Source of the DNA: Arcanobacterium ihumii
GTDB taxonomy: Bacteria; Actinomycetota; Actinomycetes; Actinomycetales; Actinomycetaceae
Reading direction: 5' to 3'
DNA length: 64,000 nt
Assembly: GCF_900604515.1 (NCBI RefSeq)
Contig: NZ_UWOS01000002.1
Span: 460,209 to 524,208, forward strand
Shown here: one piece after another, positions 1 to 8,477 of the stretch
How the letters are laid out: every line of letters begins with the position of its first letter
Position numbering within the stretch: the first letter of the stretch is position 1
Notes under the pieces: generated by a model
Told to the model about the DNA's origin: nothing
The model's input: only the letters and a program-made list of their open reading frames with translations
The model's database searches: none
Translations under genes and position numbers: made by a program

Positions 1-2259
1 ACAGGCCGAACATTTCTGTCCGGCATGCCCAAATGCGGAGGTGATGACATCCTTAACAGCCAAATCCAAATCGGCGTGTGGAGTAACAATGATCGAATCC
101 TTGCCAGAGGTTTCAGCAAGGAGACCAAGGTCAGGGCGCCAGGATTTAAAGAGCTTTGCGGTATCGATAGATCCCGTCAAAATTACTCGATCTACCAGCG
201 GGTGGGTAATGAGCTCCTTACCCAATTCTCCCTCTGAGATATCTACAAATTTAAGTAGCTCTCGAGGCACACCTGCATCCCACATAATTTGCGCAAGAAC
301 AGCACCAGTTCGTGCCGCTTCAGGTGATGGTTTGAATACAACACCAGCTCCTGAAGCGAGTGCCGCTAACACGCCACCAGCTGGAATTGCCATCGGGAAG
401 TTCCATGGTGGAGTCACAACGATGACGCGCGAGGATTCATATTTAGCACCCGGCAAATTATCGAGTTGCTTTGCCTGCTCAGCATAGTAGTGAGCAAAGT
501 CCGTTGCTTCGGAAACTTCCACGTCGCCCTGATCAAGCGCTTTTCCGGCCTCTGATCCAGCAACTTCGATAAGTTCCCCACGGCGCTTTGCCAATTCAAT
601 TCCAACTTTGTGGATTAACTCGGCACGCTCAGCACCCGACTTTTCAGCCCATTTAGCGCCGGCATCTGCAGCTTCAGAAACAATTTTGTTGAGAGAATCG
701 ATATCGGAAACACGTGCTTTTTCTAGAACTTCTTTTCCAAGCTTAGAATCCTTCATCCGGCTAGCAATCTCACGCGCCCACTTCTGATTCGCTGGCAACG
801 ACGGATCGGAATCTGGGGTGTTTTCGAACGTCCAGTTCCCATCGGCGTCGGACACCAGGGCACGGAGATCGTCATCGGACTCGTTATTTCGATCTTGGAG
901 ACGGCGCGGCCCCACTGGATCCGTGAAAGCGTGCGAGAGAGCAGCTTGGAAACGGCCCTGCTCGCGTGCAAGAAGATCGTCGTTTTCAGCAATCTCAAAG
1001 ATGGAGGACATAAAGTTAGCTGGAAGAGCATTTTCCTCAAGGCGACGCACCAGGTATGCAATAGCAACGTCGTATTCCTCCGGGTTAACCACTGGGACGT
1101 AGTATAGAAGATGACCTACATCCTTGGTCATCGCAGCTGCCTGCGGAGCCGCCATACCCGATAGCATTTCAAATTCAACGTCATTCCCATTGAGAATTCC
1201 ACGCTCTTTAGCAAGTTCAAAAGCGAAAGCCGCCGTGAAGAGGTTCATTCCTGCAACACCAATGTTAACGTTCTTAATGTGTTCAGGGCGAAGCGCATAT
1301 TCGAGTACGCGAATGTAGTTCGCATCCGTATTCTCTTTGCTTGGTTGAGTAACAAGTTCCCAGCCGTGAATTGCCGATGCAACGCGTTCCATTGAAAGGT
1401 TTGCACCCTTAACCACACGAACCTTGATTGGTGCTCCACCGCTGCTAACTCGCTTGGAAGCCCACTTTTGAAGTCCTTCCATCGCAGGCAAAGCGTCTGG
1501 AAGGTAAGCCTGGAGAACAATTCCAGCACGTAGCTCGTGAAACTCGGGGCGCTCAAGGATACGTTTAAAAACGTCGATAGTCATATGGAGGTCGTGATAC
1601 TCCTCCATGTCCAGGTTGACGAACTTCTTTGGAGAATATGAATTGGCTCGCTCATACAGTGGGAGCAAAGCATTTACGGCATTTTCAACTGCCTCTTCAT
1701 ATGCCCACGGATTGTGTGGGCCAATAACAGCCGAAACCTTCATCGAGACGTAGTCGACGTCGTCACGCTCAAGAAGCTTGATAGTATCGGCCATGCGCTT
1801 CTCGGCTTCCTTATTTCCGAGCACAGCTTCACCGAGGAGGTTCATATTCAGCCGTGCGCCCTTTGCTTTGAGGCGCGCAATCGATTTCGTGAGTCCCTTC
1901 CCCTTAGCATCAAGCACAAGATCACCCACAAGCTGCTGGAATACCTTTGTTGCAGCTGGAACGACGACGTCGGGCAACACCGGCGCCACTGCTCCACCAA
2001 GTTTCAACGGAGCACGCAAGTAATTCGGTAGGAAGCTCGGTCCTTGCGAGGCAAGTTTAGCAATCGTGTGGGCCGCGACTTTGCGGTCTTCTGGGCGGAT
2101 CACACCGTCAACGAATTCAACCGTAAAATCAAGACCGTTGGGATCTTGCAAAGTTTTGGCAAGAAGAAGAGCTGCCCGATCGTCCGGGTAGTTTTTAGAG
2201 TCTTCAAGCCAATTCTTCGCCCTGGCTTCGGCTCTACGACCAATTTCTTCAAAGTTCAT
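1..2259 (-). CDS. putA: Bifunctional proline dehydrogenase / P5C dehydrogenase, 3' end off window
   Basis: This gene oxidises proline to pyrroline-5-carboxylate and then to glutamate. I translated the minus strand from an ATG at 2257-2259, and the frame stays open for 753 codons to the window edge. The first half has proline dehydrogenase signatures: QAYLPDAL, RVVKGAN and, further on, YVPVVNPEEYD. The second half is an aldehyde dehydrogenase with the NAD-site motif TPPWNFPMAIPAGG. The visible part stops just after GHAGQKCSAC, so the catalytic Cys of the second domain lies within the last five codons seen. There is no N-terminal DNA-binding domain, so it is not a PutA autorepressor of the enterobacterial type. 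It lies downstream of putP, probably in one operon. The remaining C-terminus lies outside the window. Confidence 0.93.
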   Translation of the reverse strand, partial: MNFEEIGRRAEARAKNWLEDSKNYPDDRAALLLAKTLQDPNGLDFTVEFVDGVIRPEDRKVAAHTIAKLASQGPSFLPNYLRAPLKLGGAVAPVLPDVVVPAATKVFQQLVGDLVLDAKGKGLTKSIARLKAKGARLNMNLLGEAVLGNKEAEKRMADTIKLLERDDVDYVSMKVSAVIGPHNPWAYEEAVENAVNALLPLYERANSYSPKKFVNLDMEEYHDLHMTIDVFKRILERPEFHELRAGIVLQAYLPDALPAMEGLQKWASKRVSSGGAPIKVRVVKGANLSMERVASAIHGWELVTQPSKENTDANYIRVLEYALRPEHIKNVNIGVAGMNLFTAAFAFELAKERGILNGNDVEFEMLSGMAAPQAAAMTKDVGHLLYYVPVVNPEEYDVAIAYLVRRLEENALPANFMSSIFEIAENDDLLAREQGRFQAALSHAFTDPVGPRRLQDRNNESDDDLRALVSDADGNWTFENTPDSDPSLPANQKWAREIASRMKDSKLGKEVLEKARVSDIDSLNKIVSEAADAGAKWAEKSGAERAELIHKVGIELAKRRGELIEVAGSEAGKALDQGDVEVSEATDFAHYYAEQAKQLDNLPGAKYESSRVIVVTPPWNFPMAIPAGGVLAALASGAGVVFKPSPEAARTGAVLAQIMWDAGVPRELLKFVDISEGELGKELITHPLVDRVILTGSIDTAKLFKSWRPDLGLLAETSGKDSIIVTPHADLDLAVKDVITSAFGHAGQKCSAC

Positions 2260-2329
2260 TGTTAGCACTCTTTTCTTTGATTTTTGAATATAGCTTCGTT
2301 GTTACAAATTGAAATAAATCCACAGCGCA

Positions 2330-2373
2330 CCAAATTCCCCGCCCTACCCTTGCGGACAAAACGGGGAATTTGG
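2330..2373 (-). promoter_or_regulatory. Hairpin between putP and putA
   Basis: A 12-bp perfect inverted repeat (CCAAATTCCCCG and its complement) flanks a 20-nt loop in the 132-nt gap between putP and putA. On the minus strand it is not followed by a U-tract, so it is unlikely to be a full terminator. It may be an RNA-stability or partial read-through element setting the putP:putA ratio. That role is inference. Confidence 0.45.
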
Positions 2374-2391
2374 CTTTACGTTAGCAGAAAT

Positions 2392-3951
2392 TTAGCGGGC
2401 AATCTGACCATCTGGATTCAACTTGATTGCATCATATTCAGCACCAAGCCCATATTCGGCATCGATTTCCTCGCCGGATGCGCGCGAAAGCCTAACAGCA
2501 GCGGTAAATTCGGCATCGATTTCAGGATCAAATTTGTACGTTAAGTTCGATACGAGATAAGCAATCAGCATTGCAAAAATGAAGCCTGGGACGATTTCGT
2601 AGAGACCGAAGAGTTTGAAGGTTCCCCATACTCCTACCGTTACCGCACCAGTGAGCATTCCCGCTAGCGCGCCTTGCCACGTGAGCTTACGCCAGTAAAG
2701 TGCCAGGAGAACGATCGGTCCGAAGGCCGCTCCGAAGCCCGCCCAAGCAAATGCAACCAGGTTAAGGATCGAGTCAGTCTTGAACCATGCAAACAGTGCC
2801 GCCAAAACCGAAACTGCCAAAACGGTGATTCGGCTGATGGTAAGACCATAAGACGCATCGTGCTTACGGTTACCTTTCGCGTTGAAGATATCTTCGACCA
2901 CTGCAGACGATGTTACGAGTAACTGAGAAGAAATCGTGGACATGATTGCCGCCAAGATCGCAGCAAGCATGAAGCCTGCAATGATCGAAGGGAACATGTG
3001 CTGGCCAGCAATGATGAAGACGGATTCAGCTTTGTCTTTTCCAACCTTGAATAATCCACTACTGTCTGCAGCGATACCAATCATTGCAGTACCGCCAGCC
3101 CCGATAACGGAAAGAAGCATCCAGCCGATTCCAATGCGACGAGCCTGTTGAGCTTCGGCCGGACTACGCAACGCCATGAATCGAACGATGATGTGTGGTT
3201 GTCCAAAATACCCTAAACCCCACGCTAGAGCTGAAATAACGCCAACAACTGTCGCCCCACCGAAAGGAGAAAGGAAGTGAGGATTTTCCGCGGCGATACC
3301 TTCAGCAACATTGCCAAATCCACCAAGCGCAATAACACCTGCGACCGGCACAGCCACTAGAGCAGCCAACATCATGAGGCCCTGGACCATGTCGGTCCAC
3401 GATACTGCCAAGAACCCGCCAACCAGTGTGTAGAGAACAACAACACCCGCCACGATCGTCATTCCAAGGTGGTAATCCATGTGGAATGCCGATTCAAAGA
3501 AAACGCCACCAGCGACCATGCCAGATGAAACGTAGAACGTGAAGAATACGAAGATGATCAGACCCGCAACGATGCGAACTGATCGACTGGAGTCCCGAAG
3601 GCGATTTCCCAGGAAGGAAGGAACCGTGATTGAGTTTCCTGCGATTTGGGTGTAGGAGCGCAGACGCGGAGCAACAACTTTCCAGTTCACCCATGCGCCA
3701 ACGGTCAAGCCGACTGCGATCCAAGCCTCAACAAGCCCACTGACATAAAGAGCTCCTGGCAAGCCCATGAGAAGCCAACCAGACATATCTGATGCTCCTG
3801 CAGAGAGCGCAGCAACGGTCGGGTTGAGGTCACGTCCGCCGAGCATGTAATCATCTAGGTTTTTCGTGCGTGTATACGCCCATATTCCAATAATCACCAT
3901 CGCTACAAAATAGATGATCATTGCAATTGCTTGACCAGTTGTTTGATCCAA
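2392..3951 (-). CDS. putP: Sodium/proline symporter
   Basis: This is a 519-aa member of the sodium:solute symporter family, predicted to import proline with Na+ across the cytoplasmic membrane. It has about 13 hydrophobic segments. Near residue 50 it carries the conserved ALSAGASDMSGWLLMGLPG stretch typical of PutP. The start is a TTG at 3949-3951, preceded by GGAGAGGAG about ten bases upstream; no nearer ATG fits the family N-terminus. It heads the putP-putA pair, which fits proline used as carbon, nitrogen or osmolyte source. Two palindromes lie in its upstream region. Substrate assignment rests on motif and the putA neighbour. Confidence 0.93.
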   Translation of the reverse strand: MDQTTGQAIAMIIYFVAMVIIGIWAYTRTKNLDDYMLGGRDLNPTVAALSAGASDMSGWLLMGLPGALYVSGLVEAWIAVGLTVGAWVNWKVVAPRLRSYTQIAGNSITVPSFLGNRLRDSSRSVRIVAGLIIFVFFTFYVSSGMVAGGVFFESAFHMDYHLGMTIVAGVVVLYTLVGGFLAVSWTDMVQGLMMLAALVAVPVAGVIALGGFGNVAEGIAAENPHFLSPFGGATVVGVISALAWGLGYFGQPHIIVRFMALRSPAEAQQARRIGIGWMLLSVIGAGGTAMIGIAADSSGLFKVGKDKAESVFIIAGQHMFPSIIAGFMLAAILAAIMSTISSQLLVTSSAVVEDIFNAKGNRKHDASYGLTISRITVLAVSVLAALFAWFKTDSILNLVAFAWAGFGAAFGPIVLLALYWRKLTWQGALAGMLTGAVTVGVWGTFKLFGLYEIVPGFIFAMLIAYLVSNLTYKFDPEIDAEFTAAVRLSRASGEEIDAEYGLGAEYDAIKLNPDGQIAR

Positions 3952-4009
3952 AGCAATCTCCTCTCCGAGTGAGGCACCACAAAAGTACCATTTCTCGGAA
4001 GAATATACG

Positions 4010-4060
4010 CTTAGGCCCTAAGTCACAAGCGAATCAGGAAAATATCTCAATATTGAGATA
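4010..4060 (-). promoter_or_regulatory. Two palindromes upstream of putP (candidate operators)
   Basis: A perfect 18-bp palindrome, TATCTCAATATTGAGATA, is at 4043-4060, about 95 bases upstream of putP. A second near-palindrome, CTTAGGCCCTAAG, is at 4010-4022 next to TTGTGA and TATATT promoter-like hexamers on the minus strand. The first has the shape of MarR-family operators. It could instead be a weak hairpin at the end of the ATP-grasp gene. No regulator gene is adjacent. Confidence 0.45.
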
Positions 4061-4078
4061 AAATAAATCCCTTTTTAC

Positions 4079-5314
4079 TTAGTAAGACGTATCTGTCGGC
4101 TTTGGATAATATTGCGCAAATTTGCGGAAATGATTGAGTTTCTGCAAGCGAACCATCATGTTTCGGCGTACCGACTTTTCAAATGTGCTGAAAAGTGGAT
4201 CGAAGATTTTTTTCTCACGTTTTAAGACGTGGATCCGCTCCGATAGATCTGATTCTTGAACATACTTCGTTAGAAGGCGGAACGGAACCAGCGAATAGAG
4301 AATTTCACGATCCATTACTCGTAGCGGCAACGACTCACCGAACACATGATCACGAACCATGATTTCCATCGGATTCACACCACCCGCAGCAACGTAGTAC
4401 GAGTTTCTACCTATTCGAGGATTAACTTCGAAGAATACTTCCCTACCCGTGCGAGGATCAACCTTGACATCAAAATTAGCGAATCCACGATAGCCAACAT
4501 GTTGTAAGTATTTACGAGCGCTTTCGAAAAGATCATTAAAAGGCTGGGTGATCATCGCAACCGGATTTCCAATCATGGTTGGAAGATGATCTTCCAAGAG
4601 CACGTGCGCTGAAGCGAGCATAGTAACTTCACCATTTGAGTCAACATAAGCCGTAACTGACCGCATTGCAGTATTACCACCTGGAATCAGCTCTTGTAAT
4701 AGGAAAGTCGACCTAAACCCAGCGTGCTTCAATGCCCCCCAAAGCCGATCTAATTCTGCCTGATCCTCAATAAAGTAGATCTTCTTCTTCCCAGCGAATT
4801 TCGTCTCCGCGTAAGCGGCGCTTGATGAGGTCTTTGCCACCAGAGGAAATGGAATCGAGGTTTGCGGGACCTGCCATTCATCACTGTCCGCATTGGCAAA
4901 GTCAACAACTTGGGTACGAGGGATATCGATCCCTAACTCCGCACAGTCTTCATAGAATTTTTGTTTATCACTCACCCTGTTCATCGTGGTGAGGTCTGGG
5001 AAGGGTACCACCCAACGATCAGAGAGTTCAGGAGCAAGGGTCGCAAGAGTATGCGCCGTGGCATCGAAATTAGCCATCGTCACGAAAACACCGTCGCTAA
5101 CCTCGTTTTCAAGGTCAACAAACGCACGTTTAACCATTTGTGGATCATGAGTATTAGCAAGAGGTCGAACCTCACAGATCGCAGACTGAGTGATCGCCGG
5201 GATCGGGTTACTCGTTAAGCAGATCGACGTCGTACCAAATGCCTCGAAAAACTCTCGTGCAATTGCATAAACACCGATATCTCCGCCTAGGAGAACTGGC
5301 GTTATTTGAGTCAT
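4079..5314 (-). CDS. ATP-grasp carboxylate-amine ligase family protein
   Basis: This 411-aa cytoplasmic protein has an ATP-grasp fold. Residues 1-110 form a Rossmann-like pre-ATP-grasp region starting PVLLGGDIGVYAIAR. Residues about 115-340 form the ATP-grasp region, with the C-terminal catalytic motif FFEVNPRIGRNSYYVAAGG supplying the Mg/ATP-binding Glu and Asn. This length and arrangement fit the carbamoyl-phosphate-synthase-like ligases that include enterococcal D-aspartate ligase, so a role in peptidoglycan cross-bridge formation is possible but unproven. The ATG at 5314 follows AGGAG at good spacing. It appears to be transcribed alone; putP downstream has its own promoter-like region. 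Confidence 0.7.
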   Translation of the reverse strand: MTQITPVLLGGDIGVYAIAREFFEAFGTTSICLTSNPIPAITQSAICEVRPLANTHDPQMVKRAFVDLENEVSDGVFVTMANFDATAHTLATLAPELSDRWVVPFPDLTTMNRVSDKQKFYEDCAELGIDIPRTQVVDFANADSDEWQVPQTSIPFPLVAKTSSSAAYAETKFAGKKKIYFIEDQAELDRLWGALKHAGFRSTFLLQELIPGGNTAMRSVTAYVDSNGEVTMLASAHVLLEDHLPTMIGNPVAMITQPFNDLFESARKYLQHVGYRGFANFDVKVDPRTGREVFFEVNPRIGRNSYYVAAGGVNPMEIMVRDHVFGESLPLRVMDREILYSLVPFRLLTKYVQESDLSERIHVLKREKKIFDPLFSTFEKSVRRNMMVRLQKLNHFRKFAQYYPKPTDTSY

Positions 5315-5389
5315 AGTCTCACTCCTGAATCCAGAATTAGAATTACGTCTAGTTTATCAGCGTAAGGAAAACGATCACGAAAATAAAAA

Positions 5390-5417
5390 TCTGGCCCCAT
5401 CAATAGACGGAGCCAGA
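5390..5417 (-). terminator. Terminator after rpmF
   Basis: On the minus strand an imperfect CTGGCTCC / GGGGCCAG stem is followed by a T-rich run, just downstream of the rpmF stop codon. Confidence 0.65.
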
Positions 5418-5437
5418 AAAAGTTTAGGAGAGAAAGC

Positions 5438-5599
5438 TCAGTCGAGCAGACCCTTCTGTGCAGCCTTAGCCAAACGGCGTGGGATTCGCACCTCGCGACC
5501 ACCGAAGCGAACGGTCTGAAGCTCGGTAAGCTCAGCCTTCCACTGGGAGCGGCGAGAGCGGGTGTTGCTGCGAGACATCTTGCGCTTTGGAACTGCCAT
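5438..5599 (-). CDS. rpmF: 50S ribosomal protein L32, zinc-free form
   Basis: This 53-aa protein begins [20 protein letters not shown], the invariant L32 N-terminus. The longer upstream reading frame is not needed because the ATG at 5597-5599 is the family start. Zinc-binding L32 proteins carry two CxxC pairs in the second half; here there is no cysteine at all (the tail reads [17 protein letters not shown]). It is therefore the C-minus, zinc-independent form, as in Mycobacterium. It is divergent from the YigZ-family gene and followed by its own terminator. Confidence 0.95.
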   Translation of the reverse strand: MAVPKRKMSRSNTRSRRSQWKAELTELQTVRFGGREVRIPRRLAKAAQKGLLD

Positions 5600-5815
5600 T
5601 CCAACCGCTCCTTCCATAATTGGGGGTTCATTCGAACCCATTTGAGACCTGAGGGCTCAGCGTGTTAACACTTGAGCAGACAAACGTCTACTTTAGCCCA
5701 GTTTGCATGTGATTATCTACTTCACAGGTGCTATTTGTGCTGAGGAACACCACACATTTCACCGCGCGGAGCATCCACATATCGACTTTATTACAGGACC
5801 TGCGATAATAATTCC

Positions 5816-6472
5816 ATGCCTGCTCTGCGCCTTGCTCACTTTACTCCAATAGTTCACGAGATCGAAGTGAAGAAATCTCGTTTTATTACGTGTGCCCGAC
5901 GTGTAGAAAGTGTCGACGACGCACGCTCCTTCATCACCGAAATCAGAGCTCAGTTCCCGGATGCTCGCCATCACTGTAGCGCATTCGTTGTTTCAGTTCC
6001 TGGCGCCAACGATATTCTTCATTCGTCCGACGACGGCGAGCCCTCCGGAACAGCTGGACGCCCAATGCTCGACATCCTCACCGGCTTCGAACTCACCGAC
6101 GTCGTCGCCGTCGTCGTACGCTACTTCGGGGGCACGTTACTCGGCACCGGAGGTTTGGTACGTGCGTACGGTGACTCGGTGCGAGAATGTCTACTTGGCA
6201 CAGAAATTTCTCTCCGATCGGAACTGCAGTTAGTAAACGTTGCACTTCCCCATGCTACCGCGGGGAAAATCGAAGCCGATCTAAGAGTACGCGGGTATGA
6301 TGTCGTTGGCGTTGAATACCAAGCTCGAAACGCAATTCTCTCGCTGGCTGTCCTTAACATCGATCAATGCCAAAACGATCTCGCGGAACTTACCGCTGGA
6401 AATGTGAGGCTTGAACTTCGTAACACGATCAATCGTGAACAAATCTGTGGGGAGCTAGGTATGGCACGCTGA
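5816..6472 (+). CDS. YigZ / IMPACT family protein (UPF0029)
   Basis: This 218-aa cytoplasmic protein belongs to the YigZ/IMPACT family. Residues about 15-125 form the Impact domain with the signature SSDDGEPSGTAGRPML, followed by VVRYFGGTLLGTGGLVRAYG. The C-terminal part is the usual DUF1949 region. Family members are implicated in translation-related regulation and stress, but the bacterial biochemical role is unsettled. The gene is divergent from rpmF, with about 215 bases between the starts, and stands alone before the cysteine operon. Confidence 0.9.
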   Translation: MPALRLAHFTPIVHEIEVKKSRFITCARRVESVDDARSFITEIRAQFPDARHHCSAFVVSVPGANDILHSSDDGEPSGTAGRPMLDILTGFELTDVVAVVVRYFGGTLLGTGGLVRAYGDSVRECLLGTEISLRSELQLVNVALPHATAGKIEADLRVRGYDVVGVEYQARNAILSLAVLNIDQCQNDLAELTAGNVRLELRNTINREQICGELGMAR

Positions 6473-6659
6473 GTACCGGCGGCGAGGAATCGTAGTATCC
6501 GAGGAAGTCACCAAAGCCGTGGACGTTATAACCCTGCCACAACTCAGCGCGTTCACTGAACGAGAATATCTGGCTCAAAGCGCCATCTTTATTTGAGAAA
6601 AATAAGGTAATGCGAGAAAATTTTTAAAGTTAATAATTCAATGAATTTAGGAGAGGCTC

Positions 6660-6731
6660 GTGACGTTCACAAATACGAACACCGGCACTGCTCCTTCATT
6701 GCGCACTTTTACGCTTTGTACCTGTCGCTAG
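6660..6731 (+). CDS. Cysteine-codon leader peptide upstream of cysK (23 aa)
   Basis: A short frame begins with GTG at 6660, six bases after an AGGAG ribosome site, and ends with TAG at 6729-6731. Its C-terminus reads TFTLCTCR: two Cys codons (TGT, TGT) with one codon between, three codons before the stop. Actinobacterial sulfur genes are often preceded by leader peptides with Cys near the C-terminus, which sense Cys-tRNA by ribosome stalling. Here the next genes are cysK and cysE, and the stop codon overlaps the first arm of a set of competing hairpins. The ORF is seen directly; the sensing role is inference from family knowledge and position. A longer frame starting at 6641 in another phase lacks these features. 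Confidence 0.68.
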   Translation: MTFTNTNTGTAPSLRTFTLCTCR

Positions 6732-6776
6732 AGCGCCAGGCTTTAGTTGTGCACACTTACTGCATGCCTGTCGCTC
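6721..6776 (+). promoter_or_regulatory. Three-arm attenuator-like element before cysK
   Basis: Arm 1 (CCTGTCGCT, 6721-6729) overlaps the last leader-peptide codons. Arm 2 (GAGCGCCAGGC, 6731-6741) can pair with arm 1. Arm 3 (GCCTGTCGCTC, 6766-6776) is a repeat of arm 1 and can pair with arm 2 instead, with one mismatch. This is the 1:2 versus 2:3 architecture of ribosome-mediated attenuators. I do not see a clear fourth arm with a U-tract, so the output could be translational or Rho-dependent. Confidence 0.55.
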
Positions 6777-6849
6777 ATCGGTTTTTAGTTCTGGGAAATC
6801 CCTTTATTCTTCTCGAGCCAATTTATTTTCCAAAGAAAGAAAAGAAGTC

Positions 6850-7782
6850 ATGACTATTTACAATTCCATCACCGAAATCACCGGTAAGACTCCACTCGTT
6901 AAGATCAATCAACTCGTTTCCAAAGAGCAGGGAACGGTTCTTGCGAAGCTTGAATTCTATAATCCGGCAAATTCAGTTAAGGACCGTATCGGGGTTGCCA
7001 TCGTTGACGCCGCAGAGAAAGCCGGAGCGCTTAAACCTGGCGGGATGATTGTTGAAGCAACTTCAGGAAATACCGGTATTGCACTAGCGTGGGTAGGCGC
7101 TGCTCGTGGCTACAAAGTTGTGTTAACGATGCCTGCATCGATGTCTAAAGAGCGTCGAGCCCTCCTCCGCGGATTTGGTGCCGAACTCGTCTTGACTGAA
7201 CCGTCTCAGGGGATGCAAGGAGCTGTAGATCGCGCAAAAGAAATCGTTGCTGAGAATCCTGGTTCGGTTTTGGCCTCACAGTTCGCCAATGAAGCTAATC
7301 CACAAATCCACGAAAATTCCACCGGTCCAGAAATCTGGAATGACACCGAGGGAAACATCGATGTATTTGTAGCAGGAATTGGCACCGGTGGAACACTGAC
7401 CGGCGTTGGACGATACTTGCGGTCGCAAAACCCCGATATCAAGATCGTTGCGGTTGAGCCCTCCGACTCCCCACTACTATCTGAAGGAAAAGCTGGTTCG
7501 CATAAGATTCAAGGAATCGGAGCAAACTTCGTTCCTGAGGTATTGGACACGAACATATATGACGAAGTAATTGCAGTCGAGTTCGACGACGCATTGAATA
7601 CCGCTCGTCAAGTAGCGCACAAAGAAGGAATCCTTGCTGGTCTTTCAGGAGGTGCCGCATTGTGGGCAGCGATGGAAATCGCTAAACGACCTGAATTCAC
7701 GAACAAGACAATCGTTACCGTGCTTCCAGATTTTGGTGAGCGCTACGTCTCCACTGCGTTATTCGAGGGATTGGCTGAGTAA
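6850..7782 (+). CDS. cysK: Cysteine synthase A (O-acetylserine sulfhydrylase)
   Basis: This PLP enzyme makes cysteine from O-acetylserine and sulfide in the cytosol. At 310 aa it has normal length. The PLP lysine is in NSVKDRIG (about residue 43), and the substrate/phosphate loop is EATSGNTGIAL (about residue 70). The glycine-rich PLP phosphate loop GIGTGGTLTGVGRYL is at about 176-190. The ATG follows the purine-rich stretch AAAGAAAGAAAAGAAG. cysE begins nine bases downstream, so the two form a cysteine operon. The upstream leader peptide suggests control by cysteine supply. Confidence 0.96.
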   Translation: MTIYNSITEITGKTPLVKINQLVSKEQGTVLAKLEFYNPANSVKDRIGVAIVDAAEKAGALKPGGMIVEATSGNTGIALAWVGAARGYKVVLTMPASMSKERRALLRGFGAELVLTEPSQGMQGAVDRAKEIVAENPGSVLASQFANEANPQIHENSTGPEIWNDTEGNIDVFVAGIGTGGTLTGVGRYLRSQNPDIKIVAVEPSDSPLLSEGKAGSHKIQGIGANFVPEVLDTNIYDEVIAVEFDDALNTARQVAHKEGILAGLSGGAALWAAMEIAKRPEFTNKTIVTVLPDFGERYVSTALFEGLAE

Positions 7783-7791
7783 ACTCGGATC

Positions 7792-8367
7792 ATGCACAAC
7801 AGAATTAGCTTTACGGAGCAACTGAAAGAAGATCTTCAAGCCGCTGTTAATCATGACCCAGCGGCACGGAGCACCTTCGAAGTTGCGCTAGTTTACCCAG
7901 GAGTTCACGCTCTTTGGGCGTATCGTTTATCCCATATCATGTGGACGAAAAGCATTCTCCTCAAGCTCCCAGCACGCCTTCTTTCGCAAATAGTGCGATC
8001 TGTGACGGGAATCGAGATTCATCCAGGAGCTCAGCTTGGTCGAAGACTCTTTATCGACCATGGGATGGGAGTCGTCATCGGTGAAACCGCGGAAGTCGGC
8101 GAAGACGTTACAATTTTTCATGGCACCACTCTTGGAGGTACCTCGATGAAAAAAGGGAAGCGTCACCCAACGATTGGCAACCGAGTTACGATCGGTTCGG
8201 GTGCGAAGGTTTTGGGACCGATCGTCGTCGGAGATGACGTGCAAATCGGCGCGAATGCAGTAGTCGTTAAAGATGTGCCAGACGGAATGGTTGCTGTAGG
8301 TATTCCAGCTAAGAATCGAAATGCTGCGGGCATGGATATTAACATCGACCCAGCGATCTATATCTAA
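7792..8367 (+). CDS. cysE: Serine O-acetyltransferase
   Basis: This enzyme acetylates serine with acetyl-CoA, the committed step to cysteine, and normally associates with CysK. The 191-aa length matches the short gram-positive form, which lacks the long N-terminal domain of enteric CysE. Left-handed beta-helix hexapeptide repeats run from about residue 75 to 170, with the catalytic His in the [17 protein letters not shown] segment. The C-terminus ends in Ile, as expected for docking into the CysK active site. It follows cysK by nine bases. Confidence 0.95.
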   Translation: MHNRISFTEQLKEDLQAAVNHDPAARSTFEVALVYPGVHALWAYRLSHIMWTKSILLKLPARLLSQIVRSVTGIEIHPGAQLGRRLFIDHGMGVVIGETAEVGEDVTIFHGTTLGGTSMKKGKRHPTIGNRVTIGSGAKVLGPIVVGDDVQIGANAVVVKDVPDGMVAVGIPAKNRNAAGMDINIDPAIYI

Positions 8368-8402
8368 GCTGTCAAAAACTGAAATCATCTCGTTAATTGT
8401 TA

Positions 8403-8447
8403 ATGGGTGGGTATGAACAAAGGAAAACCTCGTTCACACCCACCCAT
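8403..8447. terminator. Bidirectional hairpin between cysE and rpiB
   Basis: A near-perfect 16-bp stem (ATGGGTGGGTATGAAC and GTTCACACCCACCCAT, one mismatch) lies between these convergent genes. U-tracts are weak on both sides. Confidence 0.65.
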
Positions 8448-8477
8448 GCATTTATGCACTGGTATTTGTTTAAGTTA

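Noticed and set aside
41..487. 148-aa plus-strand ORF at the left edge
   Set aside because: Antisense shadow of putA, whose minus-strand frame shows clear family motifs.
6641..6853. 70-aa ORF overlapping the cysK leader
   Set aside because: Different frame from the leader peptide, runs into cysK, and has no ribosome site or family likeness.
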